The position numbers were made by a program, and so were the translations under genes. A stretch of DNA of 64,000 nucleotides, taken from Meandrina meandrites (taxonomy: Eukaryota; Cnidaria; Anthozoa; Scleractinia; Meandrinidae). Location: contig OY855905.1 of assembly GCA_963693305.1 (NCBI GenBank), positions 18,641,437 through 18,705,436 on the forward strand, in the 5' to 3' direction. Each line of letters begins with the position of its first letter. Within the stretch, counting starts at the first letter, position 1. The notes beneath the pieces are model-generated. The model searched no databases. It had not been told where the DNA came from and worked only from the letters and a program-made list of their open reading frames with translations. This document shows positions 23,396 to 30,829 of this stretch, piece after piece.

Positions 23396-23457
23396 ATTAT
23401 GTATCTTGTAAAAGTAAATTTTTGGCTTAAAGATTTATTTTATAAATAATAATAAGT

Positions 23458-24090
23458 ATGGTGAATTTCAAAGTGAAAGATTTGAAGGCTCACGCCAAAA
23501 AGCTGGGTATCAAAGGGTATTACAGAATGTGTAAAGCGGAGCTGACTAAGCGAATTGAGGAGATTGAGGAGTTGCCGATAGAGTTGGTTAACGTAAAGAT
23601 TGAGGGTATTGAAATATTTGAAAAAAAATGCTCTCACAAAATACTTGAAAAAAGTTGCAAAGACTGCGGTATATGCATTCACAATCGAAGAGTTTACATG
23701 TGTAAAGATTGTAATGATGAGGGTATCTGTGAGCATAATCAAGTAAAGTATGAATGTAAAGAGTGCAGAGAAATCTGTCAACATGACAAACAGAGGCGTT
23801 ATTGTAAAGATTGTGGATGGTCACAGATCTGTATTCATGGCAGACAGAGATATCAATGTAAAGAGTGTAAAGGTAAAGGAATCTGCCCTCATGGTCGACG
23901 TAAATCTAATTGCAAAGACTGCAAAGGTAGTGAAATCTGTCAACATAATCGAAAGAGATATGATTGTAAAGACTGTGGAGGAAAAGGCATATGCCCTCAC
24001 GAGAGACAGAGAGCTTTCTGTAAAGATTGTGGAGGGTCGCAGATCTGTCCACACGAAAGACAGAAGTCAAGATGTAAAGAATGCAAGTGA
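23458..24090 (+). CDS. Polinton zinc-knuckle repeat protein with SAP/Rho-N-like head (210 aa)
   Basis: Residues 1-40 (VKDLKAHAKKLGIKGYYRM, then CKAELTKRIEEIEEL) match the N-terminus of this element's own polymerase and resemble the Rho-N/SAP class of nucleic-acid-binding helices. The rest is about nine tandem copies of a Cys/His module with the pattern C-x2-C then CxH (CIH, CEH, CQH, CPH), such as CKDCGGKGICPHERQ. Each copy has four potential zinc ligands. A DNA- or RNA-binding role is inferred; the family is not identified. It is convergent with the 531-aa gene. The start follows a CTTAAAGA element about 24 nt upstream. Confidence 0.8.
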   Translation: MVNFKVKDLKAHAKKLGIKGYYRMCKAELTKRIEEIEELPIELVNVKIEGIEIFEKKCSHKILEKSCKDCGICIHNRRVYMCKDCNDEGICEHNQVKYECKECREICQHDKQRRYCKDCGWSQICIHGRQRYQCKECKGKGICPHGRRKSNCKDCKGSEICQHNRKRYDCKDCGGKGICPHERQRAFCKDCGGSQICPHERQKSRCKECK

Positions 24091-24145
24091 ACCCTACTTT
24101 ATTTTCATAACTCAACCCAAGTTATGAAAATTCTCATCCCCAAAT

Positions 24146-25741
24146 TTATCGAAACATATACCAAGCTAATCCGCCAGCGACAATTGTCAATACCGCAAGA
24201 TTAATCTCATGTTTTGTTGAGTCGGGCTTAGCCGGCGGCGGTTGAGGTTTATCATTAGGTCTTGAGTCAGCAGGTCTTGCGACAGCAGCAGGTTTAGGCG
24301 TCTCTTTCTTTATTACCACATGAGGTAATAAAACCTTACTCTTTCCGAGGTTATGTTTTATACCGACCGGCACGCTCTTCGAATTAACATCTAAATTCAC
24401 TCCCAATTTCATGGACGGTTCGACACGTTTCAGTCTATTGTTATAACCGATCGTACTCTCCGTATTGATCACCATTCTCGAAGGCATCAACCACGTACCG
24501 GGAGAGACGGCTAAATCAAGCTTCACTTTAGCCTCCTGCACAGCGAGTTGAAATCTCTGTACACTCTTACTTATGTCCGGCTGTTTAATCGCATCCTCTA
24601 ATAACACGAGAAACTCTTGTCGAACCTCCTGCGCACTTCCGGTGTTTCCGAGAATGCTGCTTCTTACGTTCACCTGCGCACCCAATACGCAGTAAACAAG
24701 CGCTTCGATCGATTGATTTAATCTCGCCTGACCGGCGTTTGTCAATCCGTTAGATACACGAGTCAAAAAGTATTCGTAACCATTATCAATATCTTTGTTT
24801 AAAATATACTGCAGAAGATTACCTTTAGATCCCTCTCCTCCCTCTTCGCTGAATTTAAAAAATCCGGGATAGGAAGATTCATGGCCTGCCTTAGACGGTC
24901 CCCAAATGTAAACAGATCCTAAACCGTGATTCTCTCCTTTATGACAGCGAAAGTCTGAATCGGTCGAAACATTAAACTCTTTACAGATTCTCTTATAAGA
25001 AGGAATGTCGTATCTGTTATCTTTTTCATTAAAGGGTGGATCACCGGGTAAAGCGATCGAACTCTGTATTCCTCCCATCTGAAACAGGATTCGTCTGATT
25101 GTAAAGTAGACGTGAAACCAGAGAACGGCTCGTATCTGCGGTGGAAGTTTGAGTTCACTGTCTGTCACATCGATTCCTCCAATCTTATCCTCTAATAAGA
25201 GACGCAGGCTTACCCCGCAACCTGTCGTCGCACACCAGACAGCGAAGTTAAGCTGCTGCGGCCAATACCTCATATTCGGACCGTTTAACCACTCATGAGA
25301 CTCTTTTGAAGAGGTGTGTTTAATTACCGTATTCGAGAATATGTCTCTGACGGGTACAGAGAAAGAGTCTGTTGGCGTAGCGAAGATATCGAGTCTCTTT
25401 AACTTCTCTCTCAAGTTGAGGCTCTTCAGTGGTCTGCTATCACCGAAATCAACCGCAGGAATCGGTAATGATGGTTTCGGATTCAGTGTTAACTCCAAAG
25501 GAAAATCCACGGGAAGACCCAACGCTTTTTTCATCTCGTCGGGAAAGTACAGACTGTACATGAACTTACTCTTATCAAAGACTTCATACTCTGAACCGTC
25601 TCTTCCGACAAATTTGACATGCTCTTCTTTATTCTCTCTATCGTATTTTTCGAATACTCGTCGGAATTTAGACAGGTAGGCATGGGGATACCGTTCGAGA
25701 AATCTGTTCCACAGAGATTTAGGTTTATCATCATTGCTCAT
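24146..25741 (-). CDS. Large tail-anchored Polinton protein, probable virion component (531 aa)
   Basis: Function not recognised. Most of the protein looks globular, with conserved-looking blocks such as LNFAVWCATTGCGVSLRLL and IRAVLWFHVYFTIRRILFQM. A proline-rich stretch (KPQPPPAKPD) precedes a single C-terminal hydrophobic helix (INLAVLTIVAGGLAWYMF). It is the second largest ORF after the polymerase and lies last in the leftward gene train downstream of the capsid gene. A minor capsid or penton-associated role is possible, because no separate penton was recognised, but this is only inference. A TTTAAA element lies 22 nt upstream of the ATG. The frame is intact. Confidence 0.75.
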   Translation of the reverse strand: MSNDDKPKSLWNRFLERYPHAYLSKFRRVFEKYDRENKEEHVKFVGRDGSEYEVFDKSKFMYSLYFPDEMKKALGLPVDFPLELTLNPKPSLPIPAVDFGDSRPLKSLNLREKLKRLDIFATPTDSFSVPVRDIFSNTVIKHTSSKESHEWLNGPNMRYWPQQLNFAVWCATTGCGVSLRLLLEDKIGGIDVTDSELKLPPQIRAVLWFHVYFTIRRILFQMGGIQSSIALPGDPPFNEKDNRYDIPSYKRICKEFNVSTDSDFRCHKGENHGLGSVYIWGPSKAGHESSYPGFFKFSEEGGEGSKGNLLQYILNKDIDNGYEYFLTRVSNGLTNAGQARLNQSIEALVYCVLGAQVNVRSSILGNTGSAQEVRQEFLVLLEDAIKQPDISKSVQRFQLAVQEAKVKLDLAVSPGTWLMPSRMVINTESTIGYNNRLKRVEPSMKLGVNLDVNSKSVPVGIKHNLGKSKVLLPHVVIKKETPKPAAVARPADSRPNDKPQPPPAKPDSTKHEINLAVLTIVAGGLAWYMFR

Positions 25742-25838
25742 ATCTATTTATCAATAATATGTTTTTAAACAAAGTAAGGGTTATAGGGAGGATCTCTGAA
25801 TGACTCATCTCTCGATAAAACTATCAGACAGTTACAGC

Positions 25839-26438
25839 TCACTCTGACTGGGCGAGTTTTTTTAACATCTCTGCACGAATATTTTCCTCCATCTTTTTTA
25901 CATCCACCTGCGGAAGCGTCGGTGTTGGATGCTTTATGTTTTTTTCTCTTATCGATCTCTTCATCTCATAATACTTTTCATACTCAGATTTTATGAGCAC
26001 AAACTCTTCATGACTTATTCTGTTATCCGTCAACGCTTTAGAGACGACGTCTTTTATCGTGTTTATCTTCGCTTGGCAGACAGAGACGGTCTTTTCATGC
26101 TTACTCACCTTCCCGGATAAGGCTTTTGCAAGACTAGCTGTCGCTACGCTCGTCAAGGCACAGAAACCACCGACAGCTCCCAATGCGATAGAGACGGGAA
26201 GACCGACTCCGGTAAGTCCCGTTCCCAATCCTCCTCCGCAGAGAGCGACAGAGAGAGTTCCGCTGCCTGTAGACAGATTTAAAAGAGCGCTCCTTGCACG
26301 CTTATACTTTTTGTATATTTTTTCGCAATCGTGCAGATCCTTCTCGAGAAGGGATAACCAATCTGCACACTGTTTTAATCTGAAGTTATCTCCGTTATCG
26401 GTCGGCAACTGAGGGTATATCTCTCTGTAACTATCCAT
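25839..26438 (-). CDS. Polinton protein with glycine-rich hydrophobic core (199 aa)
   Basis: Charged helical ends flank a long Gly/Ala/Leu hydrophobic stretch at about residues 57-105 (SGTLSVALCGGGLGTGLTGV, then PVSIALGAVGGFCALTSVAT). That is long enough for two membrane passages or a hairpin. The C-terminal third is predicted coiled or helical (EYEKYYEMKRSIREKN). No enzyme motif is visible. It starts 6 nt before the stop of the neighbouring 304-aa gene, with its promoter-like TTAAAAA inside that gene's end. A membrane-active virion protein is a reasonable guess. Confidence 0.7.
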   Translation of the reverse strand: MDSYREIYPQLPTDNGDNFRLKQCADWLSLLEKDLHDCEKIYKKYKRARSALLNLSTGSGTLSVALCGGGLGTGLTGVGLPVSIALGAVGGFCALTSVATASLAKALSGKVSKHEKTVSVCQAKINTIKDVVSKALTDNRISHEEFVLIKSEYEKYYEMKRSIREKNIKHPTPTLPQVDVKKMEENIRAEMLKKLAQSE

Positions 26439-26443
26439 TTAAT

Positions 26444-27358
26444 TTATTTTCTCTTATTTTTAACCTTCTCTACAAAGTAGACAACGACAGCGACTATCAA
26501 CAACCACGCATTCTTTGCGAGAAAACCGATGGCCTCACCCGCTGTTTTAAAGATAAAACTTGCGATCGCTCCGATCATACCGGGAAGTATCTCTCCCAAT
26601 TTCTTGCCGATAGCTTTAAAACCGTTACCGACACCCTTTCCGAGTTTTGACAGACCGCTCTTAAGATTAGATACGATCACACCGATGACAGCGCCGACGG
26701 CAGAGAGAACAGCGAACGCAGTGAAACCGTACTTTTTAAAGATGGCCTTCACTCTATCTCTGATTGACATGCGTTCCTCTATCACTTCGTTCTCCCTCTC
26801 TAAATTCTCTATCTCTTCTCTCTGCTGTTCAATGTTACGATCGATGTTCTCTCTCTGGTCTTCTCTTGCATCTTTACGAGAGGACTCGAGATCTCTGACT
26901 TTCTCTCTTCGCCTCGTTATCTCATTCTCGTTAGTCTCGATAACTTTCTCTGCGGTGGGTCCGAGACTCTCTTTTATGGTCTTCGGTAATTTTTCATTCA
27001 GTTCACCATCCGGTTTAAAAAGAGGGTAACTCTTACCTCCCTTTCTTTTCATTCTCACGACCACTCGATCATACTCGTCAATGTCAGATGTGAAAGAAGA
27101 GTTGGCAGGATTGACTTTCGGATACTTCTCTCGAATTCTTTCCCAAGCGTCATCTCTTCTCTCTTCTCTCCTTATAAGGGGTGTGTTCTCATCGATAAAA
27201 GAGGTCTCTTCATAATTGCGATTATCGAAACTGTGCTGATGCATATCTCTTCTCGATGTGGATGTCATAGGTATCATCTCTCCCTCATCATCATCGCCGG
27301 GATCAGTAGGTTCAAAAGGATTATCTCTGTCAGGTATCTCTGTCGGGTCAACATCCAT
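26444..27358 (-). CDS. Polinton coiled-coil membrane protein (304 aa)
   Basis: Order of parts: an acidic, disordered N-terminus (about 1-30), a charged middle, a strong coiled coil at about 140-195 (ERENIDRNIEQQREEIENLE-type sequence), then a hydrophobic C-terminal third. The latter includes AFAVLSAVGAVIGVIV and WLLIVAVVVYFVEKVKNKRK, and between them an amphipathic Gly/Lys-rich stretch (SGLSKLGKGVGNGFKAIGKK). The amphipathic-plus-TM design resembles membrane-lytic or internal-membrane capsid proteins in general terms. No homologue is named. A TTTAAA element lies 27 nt upstream and a perfect hairpin (27361-27383) lies directly before the ATG. Confidence 0.7.
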   Translation of the reverse strand: MDVDPTEIPDRDNPFEPTDPGDDDEGEMIPMTSTSRRDMHQHSFDNRNYEETSFIDENTPLIRREERRDDAWERIREKYPKVNPANSSFTSDIDEYDRVVVRMKRKGGKSYPLFKPDGELNEKLPKTIKESLGPTAEKVIETNENEITRRREKVRDLESSRKDAREDQRENIDRNIEQQREEIENLERENEVIEERMSIRDRVKAIFKKYGFTAFAVLSAVGAVIGVIVSNLKSGLSKLGKGVGNGFKAIGKKLGEILPGMIGAIASFIFKTAGEAIGFLAKNAWLLIVAVVVYFVEKVKNKRK

Positions 27359-27360
27359 GA

Positions 27361-27383
27361 TTCTTTACTTATCAAGTAAAGAA
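27361..27383. promoter_or_regulatory. Perfect 10-bp hairpin between two Polinton genes
   Basis: TTCTTTACTT, three bases ATC, then AAGTAAAGAA form a perfect inverted repeat. It lies between the stop of the 136-aa gene's downstream region and the ATG of the 304-aa gene, and just below that gene's TTTAAA element. It could be a 5' UTR structure or a terminator for the upstream transcript. Confidence 0.45.
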
Positions 27384-27392
27384 TCTTTAAAC

Positions 27393-27803
27393 TTAAAATA
27401 ATTTACTCGCAACATAACCCAACGCCAACATCCCTCCACCGACGTAGGCCATCTCACCCACTCTCTGATCATCACTCGGTCGGTAGTAATCAGAGAGTTT
27501 GGGTTCTTGAAGAGAGTAATCAGGATGTGTCTGAGAGTAGAGTTTAAAAGCCTCATCAGTATTCGAGAGATTTAAATTAGCCTGATGCTCCTCATCTCTC
27601 TGCTGATTATACCAATCTAACAGTCTCTGTCTCTTCTCCTGGTAAGCTGCGTAGTCTTTTTGATACTTTTCCAAGGCTTTATCGTGTCTTACTCTCTCCG
27701 TGTCCGTATTCGATCCGCTCAGATACTTTGCCAAATAAGATCCTCCGACAAAGGCGGTGGCGTTCAACACGGCTCCTCCTATCATTAACGCTATGGTCGC
27801 CAT
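27393..27803 (-). CDS. Small Polinton membrane protein (136 aa)
   Basis: Two hydrophobic ends enclose a hydrophilic Tyr/Gln/Asp-rich middle: residues 2-27 (ATIALMIGGAVLNATAFVGG) and 117-136 (MAYVGGGMLALGYVASKLF). The middle (EKYQKDYAAYQEKRQRLLDW) is helical. Function unknown. Upstream are two copies of AAAGGTTTCACCAAT and a third partial copy (AAAGGTTTATC), the most elaborate promoter region in the element. Confidence 0.65.
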   Translation of the reverse strand: MATIALMIGGAVLNATAFVGGSYLAKYLSGSNTDTERVRHDKALEKYQKDYAAYQEKRQRLLDWYNQQRDEEHQANLNLSNTDEAFKLYSQTHPDYSLQEPKLSDYYRPSDDQRVGEMAYVGGGMLALGYVASKLF

Positions 27804-27843
27804 TTATTATTAATAAATAGATAAACCTTTATCTATGAATATT

Positions 27844-27886
27844 ATTGGTGAAACCTTTATATGAATATATTATTGGTGAAACCTTT
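27844..27886 (-). promoter_or_regulatory. Two copies of AAAGGTTTCACCAAT upstream of the 136-aa gene
   Basis: The 15-mer occurs at 27844-27858 and 27872-27886 (read on the minus strand), each followed by AATATATTC-like A+T-rich sequence. The second copy overlaps the stop codon of the 71-aa gene. A third identical copy is at 30797-30811 upstream of the 167-aa gene. A shared regulatory site or a start-site element is possible. Confidence 0.5.
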
Positions 27887-28100
27887 AAGAGGGAAGAATT
27901 TTCTGTTTCTCCAAATAATCTTTCAAGTACATACTTCCGGAAAGAACGGCGACCCATTTACCGTAGTTGACAATGCTGGATGATGGGTCGTTTATAAATG
28001 ATTCTTTCATAGCCTTCTTCGCAATGTATCCGACTCCTGCGGAGAGGCCGATCAGAACGGATGCATCAGTGACGGTCTTCACAAGTTTATTCTCTAACAT
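27885..28100 (-). CDS. Small Polinton membrane anchor protein, paralogue of the fibre N-terminus (71 aa)
   Basis: The sequence TDASVLIGLSAGVGYIAKKA followed by GKWVAVLSGSMYLKDYLEK closely parallels residues 10-57 of the 324-aa fibre protein, with two hydrophobic segments. It ends where the fibre shaft would begin. It appears to be a free-standing copy of the fibre's membrane anchor, perhaps partnering it in the same membrane. TTTAAAG lies 21 nt upstream of the ATG. Confidence 0.65.
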   Translation of the reverse strand: MLENKLVKTVTDASVLIGLSAGVGYIAKKAMKESFINDPSSSIVNYGKWVAVLSGSMYLKDYLEKQKILPS

Positions 28101-28132
28101 TTTTACTCTTCAGAGATTATCTTTAAATAAAT

Positions 28133-28375
28133 CTACAAGAATGTGTCGTAATCATTCCCCTTCTTTTTCTCCTCTTCGATTCTCTTCAACTCCCGTTCTC
28201 TGAGTTCATCCTCACCGTCAATCTTTATGGTCATGCGACCGTTATACTCACCGCACTCACATAAACCTCCTCCCTCAGGTATCTTAACTCCACAGGCGCA
28301 GTGTTCTTTCGGTAACAACAGATATATAAAGGTTGCAAACAGACTTCCTGTGAGAAATAATAAAGTTTTCAACAT
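28133..28375 (-). CDS. Small Polinton membrane protein with a CxC-CxC motif (80 aa)
   Basis: An N-terminal hydrophobic helix (TLLFLTGSLFATFIYLLL) is followed by CACGVKIPEGGGLCECG, a likely four-cysteine metal site, then a highly charged C-terminus. Function unknown. A TTAAAGAT element is 20 nt upstream. It sits between the anchor paralogue and the fibre gene. Confidence 0.6.
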   Translation of the reverse strand: MLKTLLFLTGSLFATFIYLLLPKEHCACGVKIPEGGGLCECGEYNGRMTIKIDGEDELRERELKRIEEEKKKGNDYDTFL

Positions 28376-28396
28376 TTTATAGAAGAGACATAATCT

Positions 28397-29371
28397 TTAA
28401 TCGATCTTATTTATAAGAATCATACCGAACTTTTTATACCCGTTACCCAAACCGTCAAAGATGGTTCTGGCATCTGAGGTCTGTATAGACAGTTTTGTGT
28501 CTTTGTAAATATCTAAAACAGAGATAAAATTATACGTTTTCCAACCCTTGCTTGTGTTGGGTACCGTGATGTTGATATTATCGCTCAGACTCAGAAAGGG
28601 TGCGGGATTCAGTATGAACTGAACAGTTCCGTTATCATCCTCTGACTCAGTCTTCAATCCGTCGATCAGAGATATTGAGTAGACTCCCGGATTCTTGATT
28701 ATTATTTTCTCATAGTCCTCCTCATTCACGATGAAATCAGAGGGATCACTCTGTCTGGTGTATCGAGTATGATCCTCTGTTCCGTTTGCAAAGAATCTGA
28801 TGAAGCTATCATTGTTGTGTTTAAGATAACCTTTATAAAAGACTTTTTTGGGAACGGATTCATCGATGTATGTTTTTATCTCACTAATCTTTTGCAGCGT
28901 GATCGATTCTCTCTTATCGACGGTTCTGTTTACATAATTGACATTCACCGCGTGATGAACATCTTTAGTTTCAGGGGTCTTAAGGTTATGTATTGAATTC
29001 CCCCCCATATCGAGATCTCCTTTTTTACTCACTTTGGTATCAACGTAACTCTTGTTAACAGCGTCTCTGTCACCGATGGGATTGGCAAGGTTTACGATTC
29101 TCTTCAATTTGAGATCGAGATTCTTCGGTGTCTTCTCCTTACTCTCTATCGCTCCCTTCTTCGAGTTAAGGGAATCGATCCTCTTCAGTATCTCCTCTCT
29201 CTGCACGTAATCTTTCAAGTAAATACTTCCGGAGAGGATTCCTACCCATTTAAGGTAGTCTGTAATGCTTGTTGAGGGATCGTTCATATTGATAAAGTAA
29301 CCGAACCCTGAGGAGATACCTATAAGAACGGAGGCGTCATAGATAGTCTTGAAGATCTTCTCTTTCGACAT
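28397..29371 (-). CDS. Membrane-anchored fibre-like Polinton protein with phage-tail-type repeats (324 aa)
   Basis: Three parts are visible. Residues 1-60 hold two hydrophobic segments shared with the 71-aa protein. The shaft contains two repeats of the phage tail-fibre type, IVNLANPIGDRDAVNKSYVD at 92-111 and IHNLKTPETKDVHHAVNVNYV at 127-147. That family forms trimeric fibres in phages. Residues 178-324 form a beta-rich head (FYKGYLKHNNDSF ... YSISLIDGLKTE ... NYIF-like strands, GMILIN end) suggestive of a C1q/TNF-like jelly roll. The head fold is inference. This is the best candidate for a receptor-binding spike. The frame is intact; TTTAAAGA lies 20 nt upstream. Confidence 0.75.
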   Translation of the reverse strand: MSKEKIFKTIYDASVLIGISSGFGYFINMNDPSTSITDYLKWVGILSGSIYLKDYVQREEILKRIDSLNSKKGAIESKEKTPKNLDLKLKRIVNLANPIGDRDAVNKSYVDTKVSKKGDLDMGGNSIHNLKTPETKDVHHAVNVNYVNRTVDKRESITLQKISEIKTYIDESVPKKVFYKGYLKHNNDSFIRFFANGTEDHTRYTRQSDPSDFIVNEEDYEKIIIKNPGVYSISLIDGLKTESEDDNGTVQFILNPAPFLSLSDNINITVPNTSKGWKTYNFISVLDIYKDTKLSIQTSDARTIFDGLGNGYKKFGMILINKID

Positions 29372-29431
29372 TTATCTTAAGAGAGAAGATCTTTAAATCT
29401 TCAAAGCACAGAATGTGGCTCTGAACGAAGT

Positions 29432-29800
29432 TCAGAGCATCCCCATCTTCGGTACGGGAATCTTTGATTCTATCGCATGGGGAGGATCCGTTAAGGGAGG
29501 ATCGTCTTTTCTGTAACTAATAATCATATTCACTGCGGTCAAGACGATACCGACAATGGAGATCGCGGTTGTGAAAGAGATCTCAGGAATCCAACCCCCT
29601 TCGAGATCTTTACTCTGCTCGTCTCCTTCTGTTGCCTTCTCAGCATCACGTTTCATCTTCTCTTTCAACGCCTCCTTTGCCCTTCGGTTATACTCTGCGA
29701 GTTTCTTTCCTGCGGCGACCTTCTTGGGATCTTTCTCTTTTGTTTTGACATTACTCTCAACAGCGGGTGTCTTTGTGATCTCTTCAACATCATCCGACAT
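29432..29800 (-). CDS. Single-pass Polinton membrane protein (122 aa)
   Basis: A highly charged, Lys/Glu-rich N-terminal 70 residues (KDPKKVAAGKKLAEYNRRAK) precede one transmembrane helix (ISFTTAISIVGIVLTAVNMI) and a short proline-rich tail. No catalytic motif. The ATTAAAGA element is 21 nt upstream of the ATG. A structural or DNA-contacting membrane protein is possible. Confidence 0.6.
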   Translation of the reverse strand: MSDDVEEITKTPAVESNVKTKEKDPKKVAAGKKLAEYNRRAKEALKEKMKRDAEKATEGDEQSKDLEGGWIPEISFTTAISIVGIVLTAVNMIISYRKDDPPLTDPPHAIESKIPVPKMGML

Positions 29801-29822
29801 TTAGTTCTTATTAAGCATCTCT

Positions 29823-30207
29823 TTAATCAATCTTCACACCCTTCATTACCAATTTTCCGATAATGAAAGGCTTGAGATCCCAATAACAAACGTAGTGAGG
29901 TATTCTTATTAAGAGAACTCCTTCATCTTTACACATCTCATCCTTCAAAGAGTCTTTCCCACATGTGGTCGAAATCACCCACACAAGAGTGAAAGAGGGG
30001 AGTGAACCTCGAGTGCTGAACACCGTCGTACTCGAATGCTAAACCTTTACCGAGAGGAGTGACTATGTCAGGGTTATAACCGTCCAACTCGAGGTTCTGG
30101 TAAGTTCAAGGATTCTTTAACCAATCGGGTCTTACCGATTTGAACTCTTTTTTGAATAGGTCTTGAAATATCTTTCTACACTTCTCTTCATATACTCCGA
30201 ATGACAT
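29823..30207 (-). pseudogene. Broken PDDEXK-like endonuclease (DUF559/Vsr-type)
   Basis: The frame opens at the ATG at 30207, preceded by TTTAAA 23 nt upstream. It reads a nuclease-like sequence, is interrupted by an in-frame TGA about 34 codons in, then shows FEYDGVQH, an E-x-x-G-x-Q-H active-site signature. A frameshift near 29950 moves the rest (KDEMCKDEGVLLIRIPHY), which is the typical end of this fold, into another frame ending at 29823. At least two lesions make it inactive. Such nucleases occur as stand-alone genes in phages and large DNA viruses. Its former role here is unknown. Confidence 0.65.
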
Positions 30208-30275
30208 CTTTAGTTAACTATTAAGAAATGTTTAAATCAACTGTAACGGTTGATTTAGTCAAGCTTAACAGCCTA

Positions 30276-30779
30276 TTAAGAGTCTTCTTCATTCTCTTGA
30301 TTTTTGTTAGAATTCTCCTCACTCGGTCTTAACTTTACGTGCTTAGCGACCTTAAAGAGTCCGCTAGCTAACGCTACCAATCTTCCTCCTTTCAGTACTA
30401 AGAGACCTGCAAAGTTACTCAGTTCACGTTTAACGAGATCATCGTTCTTCAAGTCTTCATTGAGAGCCTCCACATCATCCACGGGAATAACATAGGAGAT
30501 AAGAACACTCGCGGCAGAGATGGCTGACTCTACCAGACCTCCCGTCACTTTCTTTCCCATTACGGTCTTGTATCGATTGAAGTATATTTTCACCTGTTTG
30601 GGAGGTAGTCTCTTAACATCTCCGAGTGACATCGCTTTACCGAGAAACTCCTCTGTCGATCCGAGGGAGGCGAGAATCGCGAGTGATTCTCTCTGAGTTT
30701 CGATATCTTCATCATCATCGAGGGTCTTATCCTTTGTCTCCTCGGGTATCTCTTCAATATAATCTTCAACGTTCGCCAT
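30276..30779 (-). CDS. Polinton protein of unknown function (167 aa)
   Basis: Acidic N-terminal 30 residues are followed by an alpha-helical region (LGKAMSLGDVKRLPPKQVKI), then MGKKVTGGLVESAISAASVL with moderate hydrophobicity, and a glycine-containing stretch LLVLKGGRLVALASGLFK. The C-terminus is charged and low-complexity (SEENSNKNQENEEDS). From memory, similar proteins accompany cnidarian Polintons, but no function is known to me. The AAAGGTTTCACCAAT motif is directly upstream, next to TTTAAA. Confidence 0.65.
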   Translation of the reverse strand: MANVEDYIEEIPEETKDKTLDDDEDIETQRESLAILASLGSTEEFLGKAMSLGDVKRLPPKQVKIYFNRYKTVMGKKVTGGLVESAISAASVLISYVIPVDDVEALNEDLKNDDLVKRELSNFAGLLVLKGGRLVALASGLFKVAKHVKLRPSEENSNKNQENEEDS

Positions 30780-30796
30780 CTTTGTTTGTTAATATG

Positions 30797-30811
30797 ATTG
30801 GTGAAACCTTT
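30797..30811 (-). promoter_or_regulatory. AAAGGTTTCACCAAT motif upstream of the 167-aa gene
   Basis: Exact match to the pair at 27844-27886, located 17 nt upstream of the ATG at 30779 and partly overlapping TTTAAA. These are the only copies noticed in the element. Confidence 0.45.
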
Positions 30812-30829
30812 AAATTACTAAGTCTTCTT

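Noticed and set aside
23440..23784. Minus-strand ORFs opposite the zinc-knuckle gene
   Set aside because: The cysteine repeats on the plus strand are periodic and plainly coding; the opposite frames are by-products.
26529..27029. 166-aa plus-strand ORF inside the Polinton
   Set aside because: It is the mirror of the 304-aa coiled-coil gene; its Ser/Leu-rich composition is what antisense of Glu/Arg-rich sequence gives.
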